From contig NC_037594.1 in the NCBI RefSeq assembly GCF_003073045.1, positions 28,198,737 to 28,262,736 of the forward strand: a DNA stretch of 64,000 nucleotides. Reading direction: 5' to 3'. Below the pieces are notes generated by a model that was given only the letters and a program-made list of their open reading frames with translations, was not told where the DNA came from and did not search any database. This stretch comes from Pomacea canaliculata (lineage: Eukaryota > Mollusca > Gastropoda > Architaenioglossa > Ampullariidae). Every line of letters starts with the position of its first letter. Position 1 is the stretch's first letter. Shown piece after piece: positions 11,801 to 22,785 of the stretch. Position numbers and translations under genes: made by a program.

Positions 11801-14357
11801 GGTTTTTGGTCTTTTGATGGAGGTCTTGGTGCTTACAAGATAATACTCCTAGATCATTGGCATACTCTAGATCAGGGGTGGGCAATTAATTTTCCCAAGG
11901 GGCCGCATGAGAAATTGGGATGGTTTTAGAGGGCCGGACTAATATAGTTAACTCAGTTTTACCCAATACTGTATATATAGTATATATATACTGGCGGGTG
12001 GGCTGGTCAGAGACAGGAGGCGGGCTGGACGCCGGCCAGCCCTTGCCCAGGTCTGCTCTAGATCTTCTGTGGTTAGAGTCCACTGTAGCCCCTGGCAACT
12101 TCTCCAAGTGACAGAGTGCATGAGCTAATCAATGGCCAGTGAGAATAGTATTGGTGACAGGATTTACCCCTACTTGACACCTGTGTCCACTCTAAAAGGT
12201 TCTGTCAGCTGGTTGTTGTAGATGACTTGGTACTCAATGTTTTCGTATAAAGACTTATGATGTTTAGTTTCTTTGGGATGCCATGGTGACAGAGAATCTT
12301 CAACAGAGAGGCATAATGTAGGCTGTCAAATGCCATCTCAAAGTTGATGAAGGCCATATAGTGGACTGTTCCACTCCCGTGATTGCTCCAGGATCTGTTG
12401 CAGCACAAAGATATGATCGGTACATGATCATCCTTTCTGGTAGCTGGCTTGTTCTTGTCAGAGTATGAAGTCTACCGTTGTTGTAATGCGCTGGAGGATG
12501 ACACGGCTGAAAACTTTGCTGGTAAGGGATAACAATTTGATGACTCTCCAATTATTATAGCCGTTAAGGTCTCCTTTCTTCAGTGTCTTGACCATAACAC
12601 CTTTCCTTCAAACAGCAGAGATTTCTTCACTGTCCCTAATCTCCTGGATGATGCTTTGTAGAATGTGTGGCAGCTCCTCTTCTGCTTTCAGCACATATGC
12701 TGTCCCCTCCTGGTTCCTTGCCATTCTTTGTTTTGTGAATGGCATCTTAATTTAGGTTTTCTTCTGCTTTGGTAATTTCGGGTGGCACCAATGGGTCTGG
12801 CTGGTTTAGAATCTGTTGAAAATGTTCCCCCCATCTCTTCAGTTTGGCTTGCTCTTTATGATGGGTGTGCCATGTAGAACTCCTTGGTACTGGGGCTTAG
12901 TTTAGGAGTATCAAAAATAATGCTTCACTGTAGACTCTTTAATGAGGAGGCCTAGCAAAGAGGAAATTTATGATTTGTGTTTGAGAGGTCATAAAAATGA
13001 TAAAAGTTCTGGCCATGATTCGTCAAAAATATAACTGCTAAATCAGTCAGAGTCTTTCTGTGAGAGGTTTTTAAATAGAACCAATCAATGATGTTTAAGG
13101 AGGACTCCTATGCAGCTTACTTGGCCATTTCTTCACTTTTGTGTGCAGGTTCTTTGTGGAAAGTTAATAGAGAGCGAGCATATGACTGGTACATTGGAAG
13201 AAGAAGTGCAGCATCTTCAACAGGAGCTGAACCAGCAAGAGCTAAAGCAACAAGAGATGAAAAATTTAAGAGCTCAGCCTCCAACAGACACAGAATTACT
13301 GCCAACAGCATCAAAAGAGATTGGCATTGACTCTTTGTCATCTGGGCATCAAGTTTTTTCATCACCACTGTGTGTGTTAGACAACATGTCACTGCTAGAA
13401 GTCAACACAATTCGTGTGAGGAAAATGACAGATGCTTTTGGGCTTCCTTTAGCAGATAGAAATAAACGTAAAAATGAAGAAAATACTTCTAAAGCTAGGC
13501 CTAGCATTGATGAAATTCTTTCAGTTGACACCCTGGACTCGGAACGTGCTAATACATCCAAGGATTTTCTCCAGCCAGCAAAGTTAGTCTCAAATGACTC
13601 CGAAGAACATACTGTGAACTTAGTCTCAATGCAGACTCAGCTGGTAGACAATGAAAAGACTGAAACAACAAATGACACAGAAAGGAAGCAGGGGAACAAA
13701 GAGCAAAAGAAAAGTGAGTGCCAGTTTACTGCATCAGTTTTGGTAGGAGAACCCTCAGACCACTTCAGATTTGTAGAGAACATGTTAAGCACTTCTGGAA
13801 AAACCAGTAAAGCAAAGGAGGCTGATGGAGAGGCAGCTACAGGAAGAATGGATACAGCTGCTGTTACTTCTGGGCCTGTGGTAACGAAATTGCAAGCAAA
13901 AGAGGAAGCTAAACAGCCTGCAACGAGATCAAGACGAAACAAACAAGTCACCAACACAGTGACACGTACAGCAATCAGCAGTTCAGATGTGTCCAGCAAT
14001 TCATATGCCACCAGAAAATCAAGAAATGTAGAGGTACAAGAAAACAGATGTCCACCACCTGGCTGCACAAATTCAAAAGAGGTTGAGACTGGCAGAGCTG
14101 AGAAACGACAGATGAGAGGTGGTCAGTGTGAACAGAACTCAGCTATTTTCTCTGATCCACAAGTCCAACACTCAAAACAAGAGTCACAGATGACTCTTGC
14201 AGGCTCCACCAATGCTATAAAGAAACGAGATGGCTCAGGAGAACCCAGAAGTAATTATAGATCAGGTCAAGCCCTAGAAACAGCCACTCATGAAAATGGT
14301 ATGAACAAAGATGAAAATGAACAAAACTTGCCTCGTTCATCATCTCCAGTTTTCTGA
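5875..14357 (+). CDS. ABRAXAS1: BRCA1-A complex subunit Abraxas 1
   Basis: Model: join 5875-5946, 6717-6807, 7157-7260, 7571-7770, 9343-9468, 9781-9868, 13149-14357. All introns are GT-AG, phases close, and the product is 629 aa. Abraxas scaffolds the nuclear BRCA1-A complex (RAP80, BRCC36 and partners) at K63-ubiquitin marks on damaged chromatin. The N-terminal MPN-like domain contains EGFLFGQI and GVVGWYSFRRNS. It lacks the JAMM metal-binding HxH, as expected for the catalytically dead family member. A coiled coil (EEEVQHLQQELNQQELKQQE) begins exon 7. The protein ends SSSPVF, the pSPxF ligand of the BRCA1 BRCT repeats (Ser626). It is about 220 residues longer than the human protein (409 aa); the extra is a Ser/Thr/Lys/Glu-rich, probably disordered tail region inside the last exon. 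Intron 6 carries a LINE and a hAT MITE. The start ATG at 5875 is the first in frame with the MPN domain. Confidence 0.93.
11130..12900 (-). mobile_element. Decayed non-LTR retrotransposon (LINE, RTE/BovB-like) in ABRAXAS1 intron 6
   Basis: On the minus strand, successive frame fragments give a LINE reverse transcriptase in the right order. A linker (RWGEHFQQILNQPDPL) comes first, then a region like LLSLTSKVFSRVILQRI, then FINFEMAFDSLHYASLLKIL, then LEYANDLGVLS where YADD is expected. These are followed by LGSMTEQGVNTRISKANQAF, LLLYGSECWKTT and the C-terminal tail WTLKGKKNRGRPKNTWRQTI. Several stops and frame changes separate the parts, and the catalytic YADD reads YAND, so it is inactive. It lacks an endonuclease domain, so it is 5' truncated. 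A hAT MITE interrupts it at 11873-12055. The clade name is from remembered motifs. Confidence 0.8.
11873..12055. mobile_element. hAT MITE, 183 bp, nested in the LINE
   Basis: Ends are CAGGGGTGGGCAATTAAT and, read from the other side, CAGACCTGGGCAAGGGCT. The element is flanked on both sides by an identical 8-bp duplication CTCTAGAT (11865-11872 and 12056-12063), diagnostic of hAT insertion. It encodes no protein. It splits the reverse transcriptase of the host LINE just before its YADD-equivalent, so it inserted after the LINE. Confidence 0.88.
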
Positions 14358-14910
14358 GTATTATTTTCAGATTTGTGTGATTATAGCAAACACGTGTTGA
14401 ACTTGGCAGGCAAAGTTTGACTGTTTTATATGTTTTTGTGAGCAACTAGGATCATCTTTTTGGCAGATTTTGCAAAGAGTTTTCTTTTTAACATTTAAGA
14501 ACTGAAGATGACCAATCAGCCTTCAAACCACTCTTACACCATCACATAACCAATGACACCCCGGATATTTACCACGTAATACTGAAAACTACTATGTTCA
14601 TGGACAGAGCAAAGGTTGTATGTCAATTATTGTTGATAACCAGAGTAACCATGTTAGATTAAGTCCTAAATGGTAATTCTTGTAATCACAATGCTTGAGG
14701 GAATTAAGGTGTAGTGACAGTATTTACAAATTTCTTTCACAAATACACTTAAGATTTATTTCTCTAGAGGATTTTCTTTTCAGCCTACTTCTTCATTTCT
14801 TTTAAATTTGGTATGCTACAAGCATAGCGCAAAAAATTATGTTTTAAAAATTTAAAATAATAGAAAATACACAATAAGAAAAAAAATACCCTTCTTGTCT
14901 ATAGCCAGGC

Positions 14911-14916
14911 AATAAA
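14911..14916 (+). terminator. Candidate polyadenylation signal of ABRAXAS1
   Basis: AATAAA, 554 bases after the stop codon. Another AATAAA occurs near 16091. Which is used cannot be told from sequence alone. Confidence 0.4.
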
Positions 14917-16239
14917 ATTTTGGACTGCAGGTAACTGTACATGTCATATCATGCAAATAGGAATTCTAGAATCAAGATGTGTTTGCTCGGTCACCCACAG
15001 CTTAAGGTAATCTGATTCTGAGAAATTGCGACAAAAATATTGTTTAAAGAAATATTTGCAAAGTAACGTTTGCTTGGCTGCATGGATCTCAAACCAAGAA
15101 CCCAAAATTTGGTCTGCAAGCTACATCTTAGTACTACCTATTCAATTTCACACATTTGGTAAACATTATCTGAGTGAGAGAGCTCACTACTGAGGTAGTT
15201 TAAAAAGTCACAAATACACATTTACTGTAAAGAGAACATGGCATGCTGATGGGGAAAAAAAATATATGGTGTACTCTGCCAACTGCCCTCTGGACTAAAA
15301 TTTTATATGCTGTTAGTTGAAATATGCCTGTAGCTTGGTCTGTCAAGTTTAGATAGACCAGGCAAGTAGTCACAACCAACATGGGTATAAGCTGACTGTG
15401 CTATATGCACACAACAAACATTTCGTTCTCTTGGTGCTATGTTTACATCTTTCATTTAAAAGTTATTTTATTTTCAATGCCATGTTTAATGCAAGAAGTA
15501 ATGAGAGAAGTTGTAGGATGCTTCACACATCGGGGAAAAAGCCAAAGGCATCTTCAGAAGTTTGTAAATCCTTGAATATCGGTCTTTTGGTCTTTAGGCA
15601 ATGGTATTGAATTTTTCATGTGAGTGGGTGTGAGAGGAGAGATTGAAAGAAAGACTAGTGTGTCTACACAAAGATATTACAAAAAGTATTTTTGCAAGTG
15701 ACTCTTTTTACAAAGTTGTGTTTGGTTTTGTTTTTTACTCAAAACTGACGATTGGCGTGAAAATGTGAGTTTGATTTTCAGGTAATGTTACTATTATCTG
15801 CTCTTGGGCCACAAACCTTGTGCTGATTGTTCACAAGACAGACAGGACAGTTGTAACAATATTTTTCTGCATAATAGAAATGTCTTGCATTATTAACTGG
15901 CTCTTTTATTTGTGTCACAAACTTCATAAAGCAGTCCTGAACTGCTGCATTTTTTTCCTGGTTTATGACATGTCAAAGCTATAACATTGTTCAAAAAGAA
16001 TTCTTCACTTTTAATCCATTGTCTACTTAAGTATTACCTCACAGTTTTGTTGTACATACTTTTGTTGCTTGCTACTATGTAAAAGAAAGAAATAAAGTTA
16101 TTGCTAAGTCATGTCAGAATTGTATGTTTACATAATAAATCATGTGATCACAAAACCTTTAGGTTGAGAGAAAAAAGAGTGTTCTGCACACACTGAATGC
16201 AGTTAAATACAGCATTGCAAAGCTGATTTGCAACAGCAA

Positions 16240-16470
16240 GGGGAGGCACCATAATATGGTGATTACTACTACTACCTTCAGCTTCATAACAGGAGGTTGC
16301 TAGTTTGAGATTTACCTTGCCTCATATAGGAAAAATCATCCTGCCCAACCAGATGGGTGCCAGCTATTTATCAGAGAAAATTAAACAAGCTGCAGAAAGA
16401 CAAGACTGAGTTTCACTTTTACTTTGTTCACTGCCCCTTTTTTCCCGTTGTGGGTTACTTTTGTTACTGG
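16240..16470 (+). repeat. Degenerate tRNA-derived SINE-like sequence
   Basis: A tRNA-like head is suggested by ATATGGTGATTACTACTACT, followed by a B-box-like AGGTTGCTAGTTTGAGATTT. A body containing CCAGATGGGTGCCAGCTATT follows. It is more diverged than the other SINEs here and may be a separate family. Ends are approximate. Confidence 0.35.
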
Positions 16471-17235
16471 CAGTGTGGACCTTAAATGGCGTGCAGATAA
16501 GATCACAGTTGTTCAAGCGACCCAACAACCTTCTCCCTAAAACTTCATGAGCTTCAGCTGTACCAACTCAAAAAGTAAAAAGTTAATTATCCTAGGGATA
16601 GCTATAGCTTTTCTAAGGAATGTCGACATTACTGAGATGAAAACTAAAAACAGGCTATGCCACGACAACCAGTTTTTGCGTCGAGCTGCTTCATCGCGAA
16701 AAGTGTAATCTATCATTTTGTTATTTGAAACTCGTTATCATTGCTGATTACTGTGTGGATAGGTTCTTTCACACAATATGGTATTGGTTATATATAAATA
16801 ATTGCACATTGCTCTCCAGTAAACCACACACAGTTCTTAAATTTTTCCTGAAAGTTACAACTCTAGCAACATGAGACTCTGTACGTACTACACAGATCAT
16901 CAGATTCATATGAATGGTCATGAACCGGCTTCCGCCCGTTGGACCTGACAACAAATCTCTATGCTCTTATCATAGACTAACGATATCTCTCTCACAGAAT
17001 GAAAACATCAGCCTTTGGACATGTCTCGATTTGTTTCGTGAGCTGGCGTCAGTGCAAAGTCCAAGAAATTGATTGGAGGACAAGCTTTCATTGGATAAAC
17101 TAACATGTCCCACCCTCTCACCCACGTGATCGCATCTTCTCAACATGAGAGTACACTAAGGGACATAACTGCTGATCTTATCGGACTACCGGCAAACAGC
17201 GAACAAGGCACAGAAACGCCAAACCGTTCTGCACA

Positions 17236-20200
17236 ATGGGTGACGAGGTACATGACATGAAACTTCTTTTTACTTTGGATCTAATACTATTTTAAGCTTA
17301 ATTCTACTCGCGTGTATTTCATGCCTGTATGTGACAAGACAGAATACAGATGCATTCACCTGATTATGCACTGTGGGTGCCGGTCTTTATCAAATACAAA
17401 TTACAAATTCAGTTATTTTTCTACCGTTGACAACACTTTCTGTGTGAGCATGTGAAAATTTTTGCAGCAGCATCCGATTAATAATTATTAGTTGTCTATT
17501 TGGGAAGGCAAATCACTGAGTATATTTCAAATCGATTATTTAATATAAAATTTATATTTTCACTGTGATTTGAATGCTGTGTGATTTTTTTTTTATATAG
17601 ATTATGACCAGAGATGAGTCATTCTCCCAGAGTAAGCTGTATTTGAAAGTCCAAAGTACATGCTATTAGCAGTGACACCTCTACCCTATCACCTTTACAT
17701 TGTTAAAGTGTATCTATGAAAGCCAGCCTTTTTTCAGTGAAGGATTAGATGGTCAAAATGTGGCAGTGCTATTGATTCACATGTAACTTAGAGATGTGTA
17801 TGTGTTCGTGTGTCCCCGGAGGCGTTCTTGTTACCTTTGGTGTCCTAGGTCATTACAGGAGGTAAACAGGTAATGAAATTAATTAGTTGGTACTCATTTG
17901 ATTTAATCTTAAAAAGTTAATGAATGAAATTTATAAATGCGATGAGTGACTGTCAGTGTTTGCATCCACATATTTTAACAAAACACAGAAACATGTGCTT
18001 AGTATAGAAACAAATACCATAAAAAGTTAAGAACTATGCCATCAGCTTTGAACCCAGAAAAATGTAGATAACTGCAAATCCTGAAATTAATTCAGCCATG
18101 TGCAATTTTAACATTGCTAAGTAATTAATAATTAATTGAAATATAATGAAACAAATTGATCTACATGAAGGAGGATTGAGTAGTACGGAAAGCAGTTTGT
18201 TTATTTGCACATCATCTTAATTTTATTTTGTAGTTCATTCCCCATTTTTTGCTTTCTATGTTATCTTACTTTTTCAAGTGAAATTCTTTTCATATTAAAG
18301 TTATGTTTTGATTTGCCTAATTTAATTTTTTTAAGTGCAACTATTTTCTACTTTTATGTTCATTGTAATGGTTCTATTTTCTTTCCTGATTTGTATTTTA
18401 GACTTAGTTTCAGTTATAATAGTATTAATAAAGCACACAAATGTGCCAGCCTTTAAATACACAATTATAAGTATGTCTAAAAATAAACTAAAATATGTAA
18501 GAAAAACACATTTGTATATGAAAATAAAATCTAAAGGCATTTTAAATATGTTTATTCAATTTTTAACTTTAAATTTTGAGTTCATAACCCCATTTGCTGA
18601 AGAACATTTACACTGTAAGTTTTGAAGGAGAAGTTAGTTTTCAGAAGTCTGTTTGCAGGATAGGATCAGATTTAGATGATGACATAGGTTACTATGCTAA
18701 GGCTGATTCTAAGGTATACCATGTTGCAAGCTGACTACTTTTCTTACGGCTGTCTTGAAAATGTCTGTTCATCTTTTTATGCATCCAAGATGTAAACACT
18801 AAAGTGCTGGAGTTTTTATGCAGGCATTCCAGAAAGCTGCAGAGGAGGTGAAGAACCTGAAGCAGAAGCCCACAGATGACGAAATGTTGAAGGTTTATGC
18901 CCTCTTTAAACAGGGTACAGTAGGAGACTGTAACACAGGTATTAACTGCATCATCATCACATTAACATCACTGTCAATATTTTTTGTATGGTTTATTTGC
19001 AGTTACATAGTCAACATATTTTTACCAACTTGAAAAGATCATTGGATTCTAAATGCAAAATTTTTGTCCTTTTTTTTTCATTGAGAAGAGGGATGATGGA
19101 TAATTGACAATCTTTAGTATTTTTTTTTTTAATGGTTTGGTGGCTTGAGCTTTTTTGTGCTTTTTTTCACTAAAGTTAGCAGGGTTTTAATTAGTCTGCT
19201 GATCAGGCAAACATCTTCATTGAGAAGACATAACAGAAGTTCTTTGTGGGTGCAATCTTTAATTTTATATTTTCACTTAAGTGAAAAAATTACCAAGATT
19301 GCAAAATATTGTGTTGCAGACCGACCAGGACTCCTGGACTTGAAGGGCAAGGCCAAGTGGGATGCTTGGAATGCCAAAAAAGGTAAAAGAAAATGCTTTT
19401 TAAAAAATGGCCATTTTCATTGAAAGGTTAGCCATGATGTGGGAAGAATCACACTGTTATTAACAACAGATTTGAGGAATCATGAAAACTACTTTTAACT
19501 ACTCTTTACTGTTTCTTGTTCAGGAGCCAAGTAGCCATTGAAATACTTTAGGAAAAGACAAAAGAAAAAGAAGGTGCTGTTGTCCCCAGCATGATATATG
19601 ATAAACCTGTTGAGATTGGCAATTACCTAGGCATTGTTTTTGTATTGCCAACTTAAATAGGATGTAAACTCTGAACATATTGTTAAACATAGTATACACA
19701 GAGTGTACTTCCTTCAAAATCTGAATAGTTTCCCCATCAGTTCAACAGTCTTGAGCCATTTATGTCCGTCATTTATTCAAATGTGCAGAAGTAATAGGCA
19801 CTTGAAATCATTTGTACCTTCTGCAGTTCAGCTGCTCAACCATAGATGAATTGTTGGCTGTGTGAGCATATGTGTGTGTTTCTAATATTGTAGGTGTGTT
19901 TTACAAATGTAACATTTGTATTTTTTGAGGTTTGCTATGATGCACCACTTGCCTTATCCTCGTCTTGTATCTACCACTTTTTTTTTTTTTTTTTTCATAG
20001 TCGAGCACACTTCTCATGTTATAATTGCCCATTGGGATTAATAAAGTTTGTCATTTGTCACTGGTCAATTAGATGTGGTTTTTCAACAGTACATGTTCAA
20101 GTATGTTAAGAATCGAGAAAAAATATTTAGTGCAGGTGGTGCCTACCTGCTGACTCAACAAGCTGCTTTCTTAGCTTGCTGTTGTGTATTATTTCAGGAA

Positions 20201-20268
20201 CAGCCCAAGGTCAAGCAAAAGAAGACTATGTAAAACTAGTTGAGGAACTTAAAGCCAAATACAACTAG
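17236..20268 (+). CDS. Acyl-CoA-binding protein (ACBP/DBI family)
   Basis: Model: join 17236-17247, 18824-18938, 19320-19382, 20198-20268. Introns are GT-AG; the product is 86 aa, the usual length for cytosolic ACBP. ACBP binds long-chain acyl-CoA esters and buffers and carries them in the cytosol. The sequence begins MGDE then [20 protein letters not shown] and keeps family landmarks. These are the VYALFKQ segment, [27 protein letters not shown] (the acyl-CoA contact region) and a C-terminal [14 protein letters not shown] helix. The first coding exon holds only four codons and is followed by a 1.6-kb intron, so start assignment rests on the GCACAATGGG context and matching phase. There is no signal peptide or ankyrin extension. 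Confidence 0.93.
17248..18823 (+). other. ACBP intron 1
   Basis: AT-rich intron with no recognisable gene or transposon. The open frames near 18205-18625 are low-complexity, hydrophobic by AT bias, and are not supported as coding. Confidence 0.5.
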
Positions 20269-22785
20269 TCAGCCAGAAAAACCATGAATGTAAGTAGTCA
20301 CTTAAAGCTATATGTGATGTACATGGATTAAGTATGCGCCACAATCCAAAGTAAATTTGTATAAAACAGATTTCTGGAAGGGAATAAGGAAAGTGTGTTT
20401 AGTGCACCATGAGCACTAATAATTAGATGACCAGCTAAAAAAACTAAACTGAAGTGCACAAACATGTGACACATGCTGGTCTTGTATGTAGAAGCAGCTG
20501 GAAATAAAAGCTCCTTTATTAATTAAAAACTGATTGGAGTTTGAGAGCTGTTCATTGGAGCTGTAAGCTCACCCTTTCTATTAGATAAAAACTTTAAGGA
20601 CCAACTAGACCTTTATCAGCCAGAAGATTCCATAGAAATAGAAAATAATGTGTATAATTAAGAAATGTTCCACTTCATATGAGTGACTGAAAAACGCTCA
20701 CCCACATTTCGAAATGTGCATGCAAACAGTCAAATTTCTTACAATAGAAATAGAAGAACGGTAAGCTGGACATACGATAATGGGACAGAAACACTGTCAA
20801 AGCCCTCTAACCTTATAGCGAGCATCTCAGATAATTATCATTTCCTACTCAACAACAAAAATAAAATTATAAATATTTGGATTTTGATTTGTGTGTGTTA
20901 TGCAGTTGGGACTACAGAGGACCACATTACAATGCCTTCTTAACCTGGTCACATATTGTATAAAAATATGTTTGTCTGGCAACATTTTACACAACGGTCA
21001 AGTCAACAAACGAGCAAAAAAATATATATATTAACCAGTGATGACATACGTCCGCTTAGAAAGCCTCTATACATTTTGCTCGCAGGATGGACTGGAGGGG
21101 CGATAAGAGGGGTTGGGTATGAGAGAGGTCCGATCAGTAACAGCTCGCGGGGCAACTGTTAACAAGCGTTGACAAGATTCGTTTGTCGTCACGTCGTCTA
21201 TCGGGTCTTTGTTGTTTTTGTCTGTTGCGGCTGGACTGTTACAGTGCACAGTCGCATTCCATGGGAGCTGGGCTGCTTGCTCCCCACCTAGTGCTGAAAA
21301 CTATTTTCTTTGTCCCTACACTTTTCTATTTCGCATGGCAGAGTAATGAACTTTAATCCAATAGATAGATATTAACAGCATAAAGTCGCTATGCAAAATT
21401 TTCACATTGTGAGGTGAAAGTATATCATAAAGTGGTAGCTCGGTAGTAATATCTAGTGTCTGCAGTTTCCGCCAGTGTAAAAGTAAGAGTTCACCGTTGA
21501 CTAGCAACGTCGTCGTTTTAGTTACATGAATATGAAGCAGTCTGCTCCTGAAAAGGCGACAGACTTCTCTCAACACGTTGTGTTCTGACTTTAAATAAAA
21601 GATTAGACACAATAAAGACTTAGTGCCAAAAGGCTTTTTTAAAAAAAAGGAATACTTTGCAGCGATTTTGACAGCATTCACGTGTCATTAACACAAAGAT
21701 GTCACATCGGGACGAACATCGACGAACCAAAAGTCCCAGAGTTTGAAGAAACTTTAGTTAAATTTGTTCAGACGTTACGTTAAAATGCATGCAAGATAAG
21801 AATACGTATTTTTGTGATAACTAAAGATATGCGCTCTAATTATAGTTCCATGCAAGCAATCGAAGTGGTTGTAATCTTAATCTCGCGAGTATTTTGCTGT
21901 CTGTTCCAGATCTCTCGTCCGCTTCTTTCCGACACCTGTGGACCTCTGCTACAGCAGCAGTCTTCATCGTTGTAATGCTCTGTTGTGGATTAAGCATGTA
22001 TGCTTTGATACTGTGAAGCGATCTCCGATTTTGTGTTGCTTCAAGTTTTGTTTGTCACACAGAAGATTGTGAGAGTAACATCATTCAAAAGCCTTTTTTT
22101 TTTAAAAAAGTAAACTATACATTTTATTATGATTTCTTGATATCCGTATTAAACAATTATACAAACAAGAAGAGGTGATTGTTTTTTCAGTCAACGAAGA
22201 ACTGCTAAATGCTTCGTCTCGTTAGATTTTGTTCACCAACTACTCGAAAGTGTTTTTTTCCAGCCCTTGCTGCTCCACGACTTGCCACCGTCCAGCGTAT
22301 TCATTTAAATATTTCTACACCAGAGGAAAAGATAACCCAGCTGACTACAAGGCCAATGGCAAAAGGCAGACACATTTTATAGTTTGATTCAGCACTCTGT
22401 CGTTTCTCTCTCTCTCACACACACAGAGACACGCGCGTCACTATAATATATGCACGTGCTCTGTATCAACCGTATTGTATTACCACATTGCACTGGCAAG
22501 GGACTAAGAATTTCTGCTTATTTCTATAATTTAAATAACTGGCCAAGTGCTGGTGCTAAGGCTCATTTATCATCTCAAGAGCCATGTGAACTGTTCGTAT
22601 TTTTGCTTATATTTATAATTCTTCCTTATGAGCAGCAGGCCGGTTCTCGCTCAGTACATGTATTTTTATCCTGTATCTTTACATCCATGACTCCTCTCTC
22701 CAGGCAAGCCTGATCGCCAAATACTACCTTTTGTACATACACTCACAAAGAGATTTGTTACAGCACCTCTCTTGTAAAGTATATG
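20269..22785. other. Convergent intergenic region, ACBP and CHST15-like
   Basis: Two genes point toward each other here. I see no exon or transposon I can support. A TC/CA-rich simple stretch lies near 22408-22430. Confidence 0.45.
20503..20508 (+). terminator. Candidate polyadenylation signal of ACBP
   Basis: AATAAA, 235 bases after the ACBP stop codon; a plausible 3' end for a short message. Confidence 0.55.

Larger units (their letters stand above)
14358..17235. other. ABRAXAS1 3'UTR and intergenic region before ACBP
   Basis: No gene recognised. The left part is presumed ABRAXAS1 3'UTR. A degenerate SINE lies at 16240-16470. The 5' flank of the ACBP gene ends the stretch. Short open frames are AT-rich and show no family features. 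Confidence 0.5.

Noticed and set aside
18205-18625. Overlapping hydrophobic open frames in ACBP intron 1
   Set aside because: AT-rich DNA gives Phe/Ile/Leu/Lys-rich chance translations; they lie within an intron.
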